64,000 nucleotides of DNA from Golubevia sp. BC0850 (Eukaryota > Basidiomycota > Exobasidiomycetes > Golubeviales > Golubeviaceae). Under the pieces are notes generated by a model. The model had not been told where the DNA came from, did no database searches, and saw nothing but the letters and a program-made list of their open reading frames with translations. The stretch lies in assembly GCA_012976225.1 (NCBI GenBank), contig JAAVVG010000002.1, positions 372,001-436,000 of the forward strand, in the 5' to 3' direction. Both the position numbers and the translations under genes were made by a program. Below are positions 44,772-56,008 of this stretch, in pieces (position 1 is the stretch's first letter; every line of letters starts with the position of its first letter).

Positions 44772-46132
44772 ATGCTCTTCAACAAACTTTCTGCCGTCGT
44801 GGCTTTATGTCTTGCTGCTAGTCCAGCTCTTTCTACTGTCGTAGTCACTAGTCCTGTTGCGTGAGTATTCGGAAGTGAAAGTGTTGATGGGTTGAAGAGG
44901 ATTTGACATGGTTTCAGAAGTTAGGAGAGAAGACGCTAGGCTTGATGGTAGTTAGGTAGCAACCCGCTCCTTTCAAGAAGTAAACGGTTGATTGGGAAAG
45001 TAGAGAGAAATGTTGGAATGCAAAGAAAGAATCTTTTTGATTGGAAACCGAGGATTCCTTTATCAAGATCTGTCCTCTGACTTGCGATGACCAAATTTCA
45101 GGGACTAGAGGAAAACGGAAGACCGTAACGAGATCTATGGAAGACCTTCACAGGATTGATCGGAGAGAGAAATGAAGAGAATGACAAGAACAGATTTGGA
45201 ACATCCGAAGCCACAGAGGATGAGATTGTTGACCACTCGAAGGGGATGGAGAGAGGACCTCTCCTTCCTCCCCCCCGTCACCGTGCTGGTCAACTCTTTA
45301 CTTCCACCTTTTCTTCCTTCGACTTTCGCCTTACCTTTCTCACCATCTAATCCTTCTCTATCATCTCAATCCTCTCAGCTCCACCGAAGGAAGAGGAGGT
45401 CGTAAGCTAGACATCGAATGGAACGATGATGGTCAATCTCCAAAGCTCTCTTCTGACTGGGGTTCAATTAACATCTTCCTAGCCACCGGTTCTCACGATG
45501 TTCAATTCAAATTACAAGAACTTGCGCAAGGTCTTTCTAACAAGAAGACTGATGGAAGTTATAGAATTGATAAGACTGTTGGTCCTAACTCTGATGAATA
45601 GTGAGTAAACCCAAAAGACAGGTTCAAGGGGGTGCATTGGTGTAGCCGGATGAAGGGATTTTGAATAGAAAAAGCACTTCTCTGAAAAGTTTGGAGCTGA
45701 GAAGGAGAGATACATCGACTATATGCCACAGACCCTGACCCACCTCCCCTCCTTGCTCCTCCCCCTCCTCTCAGCTTCATCCGTTTCGAGTCCACCAAGA
45801 CTGGTTCCGATGGAAACCCAGCCGCCATGGCTTTCTCCTCCAAATTCCAATTGAAAGGAATGACTGGAAACTTCAACTCCACCGTTCAAGATGCCATTAA
45901 TGGAAAGGCTGGTGGAGATGGACACGCTACCGTCTCTTCTTCCGCTGCTTCATCTGCATCTGCCAAACCCTCAACTTCTACAAACTCTGCTGTCGCCAAC
46001 GCTACACCTATCACCAACTCCAACTCCGCTACTACTGGAAATGGAACTGATACTTCTGGAGCTGAGAGATTGGTTGGTGGTACTTTTGTTGGATTGGGTG
46101 CTGTCATGGTCGGTGTTGTCGCTTTACTTTAA
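44772..46132 (+). CDS. Ser/Thr-rich GPI-anchored wall protein (Kre9/Knh-type N-domain)
   Basis: Exons: 44772-44860, 45379-45600 and 45775-46132, 222 residues. The signal peptide is MLFNKLSAVVALCLAASPAL. It is followed by an Ig-like Kre9/Knh1 N-terminal domain (VVVTSPVAS at the start, then LDIEWNDDG, DWGSINIFLATG, VQFKLQELAQ and YFIRFES). Then comes a Ser/Ala/Thr-rich stretch with N-glycosylation sites and a C-terminal hydrophobic tail preceded by small residues (SGAERLVGGTF), typical of a GPI signal. It should sit on the plasma membrane or in the wall. The role is probably structural or in beta-glucan assembly (family inference). The first intron is 518 nt, long for this genome. Confidence 0.82.
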
Positions 46133-46920
46133 ATGGAAAGCGACATTGGATCAATTCCTTGAATCAACTTATGGTCCGGTAGCGGTGAATCATATTTAGT
46201 AACGGGGGATTCAAAACGGGGAGGAAATGTGGGAAAGGATGGAAAAGGATTCTTCAGATCAAGTCGATGGGTCACTTCTCTTCTATTCTTTTAGTCCTCC
46301 AAATAGTAAGGCGTTTTAATGCTTAGTAAACGCTAGATCAATCAAACTCTACTTAGAATTAGAAGACGCAGAAAATGCTAGTCTACTTAAAAGAAACCAT
46401 CACGTACCTATCTTTCATTACACCTCTCCTCTCTTCCCCTTCCTCTCTCCTACTCCAACTCATGGAACCACTCTCTAATCTCCAAACCCCACACATTCAT
46501 TTTGTCTTCTCTCTTTATGGGATCGTCTCCCTCGCGTTTTGTCTTTTGTTTATATCCGTTCTTTATCTTTCTAACTCCCTACCCCCTACCCCCTTCATCC
46601 TCTCTCTAGCAATCAAGCTGAACGACCTAATCTCCACTCTCTATTGAGTTCCATATCTTTGGACCTTTTTATTATCATCCCGCCTCTCCCTCTTTACAAG
46701 CAGTCTTTCTCTTTCCACAGCCTCGTTCTCCACGCCCATCGTACTTCTCTTGACTCTTATTACATACTCTAATCCGATACTGGTTTTATCGAATCCTTTT
46801 TTCTTTGATCGATCTGATGTTTGTGGACTTTAAGAAAAGCTCATCGGTCCGAGAGCGGGTGAGTGGGAGCGCAAAGGCACTGATAAGCTCTCTCCCAACT
46901 AACTACAACACCCTTCCAAG
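46133..46920. other. intergenic, pyrimidine-rich
   Basis: 788 bp. The plus strand is C/T-rich over 46400-46750. A short hydrophobic open frame at 46375-46647 has no start context or homology that I can see. It probably contains the URC1 promoter and leader. Confidence 0.4.
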
Positions 46921-49820
46921 ATGGACTCGACTAATCAAACTTTGAGTAAAATCTTAGCTGAACTGACGGACCTAAAACTGAAGAATACTCAATTGGAAGC
47001 AAAAGTAAGTAGTTTTGGTCAGAAGAGGCAGAAGGAGAGCGCAGGGGGGAAAAGCTCCATAGGGTCATCAGAGGGAGAGGTGGGGGTTACAGACAGTGAG
47101 ACAGAAAGGGACCAAGAGGGGCTGTTCATTACTCATAAGACTGACTGATTAATGTGATTGACTATCTTGGAACGAACAGATTGATGCATTGAACACTCTA
47201 CCTTCACCTAGAGTTCATTCTCGCAAGATGAGCAGCACGGGTTTGACTCCCATGTCTCCATCTCAACCAATTCCAGGTGAGTTATCGTCGGTCTCTCTTC
47301 CTTTAGATGCTAAAAATTTATAGATTACAGGAACACAAAGAAAGTTAGAGAGCGAAAGGAAAATGTCGTGTGGTCAAAGAGGATTCTTTTGCATTCCCTT
47401 ATCTCTAATCAGCAGGAGTCGTCTGACATCGTCTCTGAACACATCAAACACTTACCTACCTCCTGTTTCATCTGTTCATAAACATTCAATTTAAATCTGT
47501 CTAGATGCCCTTCTCCTTGGATCCTCTCCTCCCTCTCATTCACTAGGTCCATCTCTAGGAAATGGACTTGCCAACGTTTCTCCAGATGGAACTTCAACTC
47601 CTTCTGCTCCTCCAGCTTCCGTAATCAATAATGCTGTTGGATCTACTTATTCTCAAAGAGTTATTTTGACTACTTATCCCTCTCATGAGTATGAAAGGTC
47701 GAGAAGAAGAGGAGAGAGAAGAGAGAGATAGGCTAACTCGGATGATTTCATGTTTTTGGGCTCTTTACAGGTCGGAATCAAACCTATCCCTTTGAAATGG
47801 GATGCTAGAGATCCTAAGGAGAGAGGTCCGGTTGTTGCTTCTCGTCATCCCAATTCGTTAGTATTTGAAGAGGAGATAGACCCAAGATCAAGTACAGTTC
47901 CAGATTAGAGATGCCAGAAACAGGAGTCAAAGGTGACCTTTGATCTAAAAAAAATCAATTCCTTCAACCTTTCCTATCGAAAGACTGTCGAGGCTGACGA
48001 TCTGACGATTCTCCTTTCTCCTCCCTGCGTCTCCAGCATCAAGATCCGCAACGCTATCGGAGCCTATGGAGGTTCATATTCCATCTACAGAGCTCTAGCT
48101 TGCGCGTGAGTCTCTAAGAACTCTCTTTCAATCTTCCAAATCTTGCAGATTAACCTCACTCTTTCACTTTTCTCTCTCCCTCTCTGTATAGCTCCGGTCA
48201 ACTTAACCCAAACCACAGACCAGATTTCACAAACACAGAACCTCCTTTCGATCTTCCACCTAACGAATCCTGGTTCACTCCTGGCAAGATCGTAACAATG
48301 GATCCATTCGGCCACATGGCTCCTCAACTTTTCAAGAAAGAATTCGATGAAGGAATCGATATCAGACCTACTATCTCAGCGACAAAAGCTCACATCAAGA
48401 TGCCTGAACTAGATGAAGCTGTCAGAGCAGGTAGAATTCAAATTGATGGAAAAATTGTTCAGAGATCTACTAGACTACCTGGAATGCCTGTTGATAGCGA
48501 TCCTGGAGTCGAAGCTACTGTTAGTAAGGTTGCTGTTGAGCCCGTTTGGTATCTACCGGGCATCGCAGAGAGGTTAGGGATCTCAGGTGAGTTCGGAAGA
48601 GCGAAAGATAGGGGTGGACAAGACTTGTTGACGAAACTCCTGTTTCTCTTTCCACAGAGGGAGTCCTTCGTCGAGCTCTGTTTGAAGACACGGGAGGAAT
48701 GTATCCTGAACTTCTCACGAGACACGATTTAAACGTCTTCTTACCTCCTATCTCTGGGTTGACTGTCTACATCTTTGGAGATCCTTCTTTTATGTCTAGA
48801 GATGATAAGGAAGTAACTATTCGTCCTCACGACGAGTGTAATGGAAGTGACGTCTTCAGTTCGGACGTCTGCACATGTCGACCTTACCTTGCCTTTGGAA
48901 TCGAGGAGGCTATCAAAGGAGCGCAGAAAGGGGGGAGTGGAGTTATCATATACTTCAGAAAGGAGGGTAGAGCCCTGGGAGAGGTTACGAAATACTTGGG
49001 TGAGTTCTGGGGGAGAACCTATGAAGTCAAAGAGTTGGACAGAGAACGGGTAAAGGCTGGGTCTTTTCTCGATTTATCTACCTCCTGATCCGATTCTCTG
49101 ACCTTGTTTACTTCTGCAGTCTACAATGCTCGTAAGAGAGGGATCGATACCGCTTCGATGTACTTCCAGAGAACTGGTGAGTGAGATGTCGAGAGTGCTC
49201 ACGAATCGCTTCAACCTTGACAGCATTCTGACTCCATACTCCCTTCCAAATCGATCAGAGGACATCGCCGGAGTTAAGGACATGAGATTTCAAGCCCTTA
49301 TGCCGGATGTTCTTCATTGGTGAGTGCCGAGGCGAAAATTTTGGGTGCATGAGCGTCGCTGACTTCCCCTTCACCTGATCTCCCTCCTCTTTTCGCTTCC
49401 TCACAGGTTGGGCATCAAGCACATCACCAACCTCTGTAGTATGAGTAACATGAAGTTCGAAGCGATCTCAAAGAGCGGGATCACGGTCACAAATCGCTAC
49501 GAGGTGAGTCTTGGGAGTTCCGCCGGACCCAATGCCTTTCCTCTCTGAGCTTTTCTCCCTTTACTCTCTCCTTACAGATTCCTCCGGATATGATCCCAGC
49601 TGACTCAGCCGTGGAAATCCAAGCTAAGATCGCTTCTGGATATTTCAGTCATAGTGCCGTCACAGAAGAGAGTCTCGCGGGCGTGAGTGTCGACCTTACC
49701 TTTACCCCTCACTTCCTCTCGAGCTGCTTTTCTGTCCAGGCCCTGATTTCTTCCTTTTTCTTCCCTTTTTTCTGCTGTTAACAGGTCATCGGTAGAGGTT
49801 GGGAAGACAACGACCATTGA
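46921..49820 (+). CDS. URC1: URC1 uracil-catabolism protein (GTP cyclohydrolase II-like)
   Basis: Part of the fungal URC route that uses uracil as nitrogen source. Twelve exons: 46921-47004, 47180-47276, 47505-47686, 47771-47856, 48037-48105, 48192-48586, 48658-48999, 49120-49176, 49259-49319, 49407-49503, 49578-49682 and 49785-49820, 536 residues. An N-terminal helix and Ser/Pro linker precede the conserved block starting SQRVILTTYP. It continues with GIKPIPLKWDARDPKERGPV, RNAIGAYGGSYSIYRALA and MDPFGHMAP. The GCHII part has zinc ligands in HDECNGSDVFSSDVCTC, then YFRKEGRALGEVTKYLVYNARKRG-DTASMYFQRTED and CSMSNMKFEAI. The junction after exon 3 has no GT: the frame requires an intron opening GAGTAT at 47687. 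Confidence 0.9.
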
Positions 49821-50215
49821 TCTCGAACGAATCTGTCCGCCAGACAGAGCTTCTGGTCGACTTGTCCTTAGATTCTTGACGCGACCTCTCGCTTTGTCTT
49901 TCGTTTTTCCTCCCTTTTAAGCATTCATCTGTAATCAACGAAATCTTCCCTCCATTCAAATACATTTCATGGCTACTCATCTCCTAAGATATGTTTATGT
50001 TGCGATGGTTCTCAAGGCGGCGAGAGGTGGTGACCACGCAAATCAGGGCTCGCAGAGACCTTGAGCTTCACTCAAAAATTAAATGTGAATAAAATCCTTG
50101 AGAAAAAACGTTCAATCATATCGATTATGTTGAAAACCCATTAAGCAACGGTCTCATCGGGTCTAGTCGTCTTTAATTTCCCCTCACCTTTTTGACAAAT
50201 CCTTTCATTCGCTTC
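49821..50215. other. convergent intergenic
   Basis: 395 bp between the URC1 stop and the stop of the first methyltransferase. It is A/T-rich around 50080-50160. Nothing else is visible. Confidence 0.4.
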
Positions 50216-51521
50216 TCATTTCTCACCGACCACTTGGTACAGAGTGACAAAGCACCCAACCTCCTGGAGATACGCCTCGAATTCTGCCATGAAGACGTCG
50301 AATTGTTCTTCAGTATTGATCTTAATCTGAAGTAAAGTGTCGCCTCCCGAAGACAGGAAGGGTCCTTTGATCGATCTGAAGACTCCCATTTGATGCCTGA
50401 GGGGGAGAGATATAGAGAGAAATAAGACCAGCGTCAGGAAAGAAAGGACTCAGCAGCTAGGAGAGTGAGTCGCCAAAACAGAAAACTCACGCTACGCCGT
50501 TGTTCGACTTGTCAAATCCAAACATCTCTTCAGCGATCTTGCCTACTGGGTAAACATTGCTTACTACGTTTACTTTCTTCAGTCCCGCATCTACTAAGTG
50601 AGACTTCAAATGTCCTCCCGCAAGGAAGTCTTTCTTGAAAGCTTTCGCTACTGTGCCTAAGACGAGGTTCATCTTAAGCAGACGCGGGTCCGGAGGGGTA
50701 AAGAAAGAGTTTGGAGACTGAAAATTTACCGCATTCACTTCAGTTAGCTGAAGAAATCCTCCAGGCTCTGAAACGAGGTGAAGAGAATAGGAATGAAGCT
50801 CAGAATCAGCAAGCCACCCAGAAGGTCCTTCGCTGGCATCTGAGCTCTTAACACCATGACCTCGCCGGGAAGAAAACGCATTCAACTAGCTCACTTAATA
50901 GCTGGGCCATGTTCTTGATCGCGTTGACCCATTGATCCGTCTCGATCGCCAACACCAACAAGCGAGAATGTACGAAGTCGTAGCTCTCAGGGCGCCCAAT
51001 GATTTGCTTTTCGTGATTATCCAGTTTTTGGGACACGTAACCTTCAGATGGAAAAGGTTTGTTGATGTCGTGAATGGAGAATGCACTTATAGATGAAGGC
51101 AAAGGTAAAATTGGATCGCTGATGTCCACCCCGTGAGTGAGCGCATAGGCTGAAATGGATGAGATCTGATTCACTCGAAGCTCTTCTAGCCATCTGGGAG
51201 GAGCAAGAATTTTTGATCGAGGAATATAGGATCATTCGTTAGTATGTTCGAAGTTTCATGCGGAAGGCAGAAAGTGTCCGCAACTTCAATATGAGAGCTC
51301 CTTTTGTCGACTACTCACACTCCATTTGCGGTGCCGATATCTATGATTCTTTCGAAGGTTGGGAGTTTGGCGATGAGAGAAGGATGCACGACGTGACCTC
51401 CTAAGACCACCTTGGTGAAATTGTGTTGGGTGGTTAATCTCTGGGATTCCTTGATGGCTGCAGCTTTCACCCCGTCGGTGGAAAGTAGGTATCTTTTTTT
51501 CTCTTCGCTTACTATGGACAT
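50216..51521 (-). CDS. Class I SAM-dependent methyltransferase, paralog 1
   Basis: Exons: 51521-51319, 51193-50895, 50767-50491 and 50396-50216, 319 residues. Motif I is IIDIGTANGVWLEEL (about 57-72). Acidic motif II follows the PLPSSISAFSIHDINKPFP segment. The late motif is LLKPGGFLQLTEVNAV across the exon 2/3 junction. The C-terminus ends YQVVGEK. This is the layout of fungal small-molecule O/N-methyltransferases, some of which are secondary-metabolite enzymes; the substrate is unknown. No oxidase, PKS or NRPS lies nearby, so there is no cluster context. It is a tandem duplicate of the gene at 52338-53658, with the same four exon lengths (203, 299, 277, 181 nt). Confidence 0.87.
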
Positions 51522-52337
51522 TGTCGAGCTGGATGTTGTGGTGGGAAAGAAACAAGGAAGGAGAAAAGAAGAGGGGAAGTTCAAATCCTTTTCGATTAGC
51601 CATGAGCGCATGAGCAGTCGAGCAGGGACCACCGGAAACACACTATACTAGTCTGCTCAAGAGTCAATCACTCAGCGAAAGGGGCGTGTCAACCTCCAAG
51701 AAAGGTGAAATCCGCTCAGTTTGGATGGAATATGTCGAGTTGAATGAATCTTTAGCCTCCGAATGGACTCTTGGTCCCTCCGGGTTGTTAGTGACATGCC
51801 AGATCCCGGACTCGCGAAGGTACAATGCAGGGGTCGCACTTTCTACCTTCTTCTTGAGTGGATGATCGTTTGTCAGATCACGAGGAGTCTTTTACGCATC
51901 GTTTCATTTTTACTCGTCACTAGGTCATTTGTTGAGTTTGGGAAGGCGAAGATCATTATTCTTGAACGCTTTCGCGTCGACAGCACTTCATCGTCGACTT
52001 GAAGCTCTCAGAGTGACCTCTGGCGCTCACTTTCAGCTTTCCCCCCCCCCCTTTTCAAACATGGAATTTATATATCATCAAAGTTCAATTTGGCACCTCG
52101 TATTCTCGCAAAAGGCTTTTGAGTTTCAAGATGGCAAGGTGAGAGTGAAGAGTCGATCACGTCTTGTTGTTCTCTTCAGTTTGTGAAGCTCTCGACAAGA
52201 TGAGATTCCACGAAAGATTACAGTCAAATTCAACAGTTAAGTTAAACGCTTGCGGGGAGGCAGTACTCTGGGATAGCATGAGATCGGACTCCAATCTTCC
52301 CTTCCATCCTCACAAGAGCAGCCTCCTCCTTCGATTA
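51522..52337. other. spacer between the methyltransferase paralogs
   Basis: 816 bp; should hold the promoter of paralog 1 and the 3' UTR of paralog 2. There is a C10 run at 52041-52050. I see no gene or remnant of a third copy. Confidence 0.4.
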
Positions 52338-53658
52338 TTACTTCTCCCCGACAACTTGATTTTGGGTAGCAAAGTAACCTACTTCTTGAAGATACTTCTC
52401 AAACTCTACCAAAAAAGTGTCGAACTGCTCCCCTGTAGTAATTTGGATTTCAGGCGAAGGGTCACCTCCCAAAGAGATGAACGGACTTCTGAAGGATCTA
52501 AAGACCCCCATCTGATGACTGAGAAAGAGAAGACCAGCTCAGTAAAGAAAGGACATTACTTAAGCAGCTAGGAAGCAAAGAGTGAGGCCGCAAGCGAAAA
52601 ACGGCGTACAAGCGAAAAACTCACGCTACGCCGTTTTTCGATTTTTCAAATCCAAACATGTCTTCAGCGATCTTTCCGATCGGAAACACGTTGCTTATCA
52701 TTCTTACATTCTTCAGTTCTGCCTCTACCATATACGATCTCAAATGGCCCCCTATGGCGAAGTCTCTCTTGAAAGCATTTGCCACTGCCCCAAAGATGCG
52801 ATTCATCTTGAGCAGAATTGGGTCTGGAGGGTTGAAGAAAGAGATTTGAGGATGGCAAAGTGTAGCGTTTATTTCAGTCATTTGAAGAAATCCGCCTGGC
52901 TCTGGAAGATGTGAAAGGAATTGGATCAAAGCTCACGTCAGTGAAGCGACACCAAATTCGTGTATACAGTTTCGAGAAGGCAGAGACTGCAACGGCGAGC
53001 AGAGGATCGTTGACTACTCACTCAAAAGCTGAGCCATATTTTTAACTACTTTAACCCACTGATCTCTTTCGATTCCCAAAGCCAGCAGGCGTGAATGTAC
53101 GAAGTCATAGCTGCCAGGCAGTCCAATGATTTGTTCTTCGTGATTGTCCAGTTTTTGGGACACGTAACCTTCAGATGGAAAAGGTTTGTTGATGTCGTGA
53201 ATGGAGAATGCACTTATAGATGAAGGCAAAGGTAAAATTGGATCGCTGATGTCCACCCCGTGAGTGAGCGCATAGGCTGAGATGGATGAGATCTGATTCA
53301 CTCGAAGCTCTTCTAACCAGCTGAAGGGAGAAGAAAGGTGTAGCCGGAGGAGAGAGGTCCTTCTTTCAGTAGGTTCGGAGTCTCAGCAAGGAAGGCAGAA
53401 AGAGTCGACAGCTCTTTGTGGGACTGTGAGCAACGGCTCTCATTCGTCTACTCACATTCCATTTGCGGTACCGATGTCAATGATTCTTTCAAAGCGTGGA
53501 AGCTTGGTGATTAGCGAAGGGTGAACGACATGACCTCCCATAATATTTTTGATGTAATTGTGTTGAATCGTTAGTCTTTCAGATTCCTTGATGGCTGCAT
53601 CTTTCACCCCGTCAGTTGACAGAAGATATTTTCTTTTCTCTTCGCTCACTTCCGACAT
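52338..53658 (-). CDS. Class I SAM-dependent methyltransferase, paralog 2
   Basis: Exons: 53658-53456, 53320-53022, 52901-52625 and 52518-52338, 319 residues. Exon lengths and phases are the same as in paralog 1. It starts MSEVSEEKRKYLLSTDGVK. Motif I is IIDIGTANGIWLEEL and the late motif is LLKPGGFLQMTEINAT. The C-terminus is NQVVGEK. Outside exon 2 the two proteins differ at many positions, for example LRSYMVEAELKNVRMISNVF against LKSHLVDAGLKKVNVVSNVY. The 5' part of exon 2 is almost identical. Both frames are intact, so both copies are probably functional. The substrate is unknown. Confidence 0.87.
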
Positions 53659-54076
53659 TGTTGAGTTTTGAATACGAGGATGTTAGAAAGGAAAAGATAG
53701 AAGAGAATTCGAAGGGAAAGGGGATAAGAGAGAGCTTCGGATCACTCGCCTCCTTGTGAGCTGGGATGGACCAATCAGATTAGCAGATGCTCAAGCCCCC
53801 TGCCGCTAGTGAACTCGACCTCCCTCGGAGGTGTCTTCCAACGGATTCAAAAATAGACCACCCTAATCTGCATAGACCACCCTTTCCAATACCATCCTTG
53901 CTATCTGGGAGTAGGCACTTTACGAGAAGGTGGCAATCTCAGGGGTGGTTGACTGCAACCTGTGGTAAGAGCACGAGATTTGTCAAAGCACAAGAAATGC
54001 AGCATTATTCTCATATTCAAATCACCGTGAGACTAATTTCAGTAGTGTCCTCAATCATATCATCAAAACCAAAACT
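53659..54076. other. intergenic
   Basis: 418 bp that should carry the promoter of methyltransferase paralog 2 and the 3' UTR of the next gene. I see nothing further. Confidence 0.4.
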
Positions 54077-55755
54077 CTATCCTTCGCATCCTCCCTTCCC
54101 CCACTCCCTCCAAACCCTTCCCAACTCCACCTCCCCCAATCTCCTCAACTCCACCCTCGCCTCCCCACATTCCTCCTTCAACTTCTTATCATTTCCAAAT
54201 TCTCCATCTCCTCCATGTTCATCCACCACCACGTAAGCTTGCCATTCATCCACAAAGACTTCTTCTCTATAACCTCTTAATCCCATATCCGCCTTAATCA
54301 ACTTCAATGATTTTTGAGAGAGTCGAGAGAATGAGGATTGAGAGAGTGAACGATAGGAGGGTGAGATGTGAAATAGGAAATGAAGGAGTTCGTGGAGATA
54401 GGTTGGATTTGAGGAGGTGGAAGGGGAGAGGGAAGGAGGAAAAAGTGAGGGAGTTTCGGATGAGATCAAGGAGATTAGATAGATTGGAGAAGGGGTTCTA
54501 GAAGGGTTTGGAGAAGTTGATGAGGAAGTGTGGGATGAGATGTGAAGTTGAGGTTGCGGAGATGGATCGATTGGCGTCTCATCATTGGTTCTATATAGCT
54601 CTCTGTCTGAATTCGATTTCGTCATTAATCCATTTATCCTAGTTTTCTTGTCTTGATCTTCTAAATCAGCATCGTGATGAAACTTCAAATCTATCTTCCT
54701 TTCGTTCGACTTTTGTTCTTCATCGCCATTCACTTTCTGCTCCATCCCTACATCTTCATCGATTGTATCGGTGTTAGACTTATTTGTACTTAATTCCAAC
54801 CCAATGACACCCAAATTCGTTAAGAGTTCCAACAGTTGAGATTCATAGATGTTGGTTTCCGATCTCCACCAATCCGGAGGGATGTTTCTTCTTGAAGACT
54901 GACTGCAGCTATGAAACCCAGATCAGATCGAGAAACATTGAATATTGTTGATTCCAACAAAAGGAATAGAAGTTGATTGAAAAGATCATGTAGGGTTTCG
55001 AGTTTATTCGACAGAAAAATAAGAAAGAAAGAAAAGAAAGATGGAGTCAGCAACGCGACTCTCCAATCTTTCTCAGTCCCCCGAAGACGCAAAACGGTAA
55101 AGTTGAGAGGTCGACTTCAAGTAGATTTGTCCATAGAGAGAACTCACCCGCTTTGGATCGTTCCATCGATAGAGACCTCAGATTTGGGCTCGTCTCGATT
55201 CTCTTCGTTTCTGGAGGATTGCGTTGCGGTATCCTTTGTCGGATCCTCTCCACTCTTCAAATCCTTGGTGTTCGATTGATTCCCATCGGCCTCCTTAGTT
55301 GAAATCCTCCCATCATCAATCTTGGTATCTTCGCCTCTGAAGTTGAAATTACCATCTCTCTTGCCCAGCCAGCATTCCTTCATTCCCTGCAACCATCTAT
55401 CAACAACGCCCAAAGGAAAATTGAAAGCCTGATAATTTCTACAAAGCTTTTCTCGTCTGGCTTGCTCTAAGTCTAAGTATCGTTCCCTAAGCGGAGGTTT
55501 CCCCTCGTAAAAAGCTTCGATTCTTGAAAGCGTGGCATGCTGGATTGAGGAGGAGGTGAAATGGAGAGTTAAGAGAGGAGTTGAAATCGAGGAAGGAGTA
55601 GTAGTAGATGGAGATGGTTGAAAGAGAGAGGAGGTTTTAGAGAGAGCGTCGACTTTGGTTGAAGGAAGAAAACTTGGATCTGATGGAGTGGAAGATTGCT
55701 TCAATTGAAGGACTGTCTTCTTCAGTTTGGGTTTCTTGCCATTGCGCTTGGCCAT
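54077..55755 (-). CDS. hypothetical protein with conserved-looking core
   Basis: Exons: 55755-55148 and 54902-54077, 477 residues. It starts MAKRNGKKPKLKKTV, a basic nuclear-type start, followed by a Ser/Pro stretch. A better-structured segment then appears: LSRIEAFYEGKPPLRERYLD, EQARREKLCRNYQAFNFPLG, VVDRWLQGMKECWLGKRDG and, after an acidic linker across the intron, RRNIPPDWWRSETNIYESQLLELL. The C-terminal part has a Ser-rich region and helices such as PTYLHELLHFLFH and GYREEVFVDEWQAYVVVDEH. I do not recognise a family. A frame extends further upstream (to 55986), but 55755 has the better N-terminus and leaves 253 bp to the divergent lipocalin-like gene. Confidence 0.65.
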
Positions 55756-56008
55756 CGAATTCAAATCTTTAAAGTCAAATCTTTTTGGAGAAAAGAGAGA
55801 GAAGAGAGAGAAAGAAGGAGAAAGAAGGAGAAGGAGGGAGGAAGCGAGGAAGAACTCTAAGTTGCGGATCTTGAAATCCGACGGGCCAGAGTCTTTCGAA
55901 AAGTCTGGATCCAGTGCCTGCTGCGTTGCTGGGAATCCGCTCTCCCCTCCTCTCCACTCTCTCCTCAACCATCTTTCTCTCTTCAAACCAAATCAAGAAA
56001 GATAGAAG
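55756..56008. promoter_or_regulatory. shared divergent promoter, hypothetical / lipocalin-like
   Basis: 253 bp between divergent start codons, with an A/G-rich strand near 55790-55850. There is no clear TATA box. Confidence 0.4.

Noticed and set aside
46375-46647. Hydrophobic plus-strand open frame between the GPI protein and URC1
   Set aside because: A C/T-rich region yields Leu/Ser/Phe-rich frames by composition; no conserved pattern.
50216-53658. Methyltransferase pair as part of a secondary-metabolite cluster
   Set aside because: Neighbours are URC1 and unknown or housekeeping genes; no PKS, NRPS, terpene synthase, P450 or dedicated transporter is nearby.
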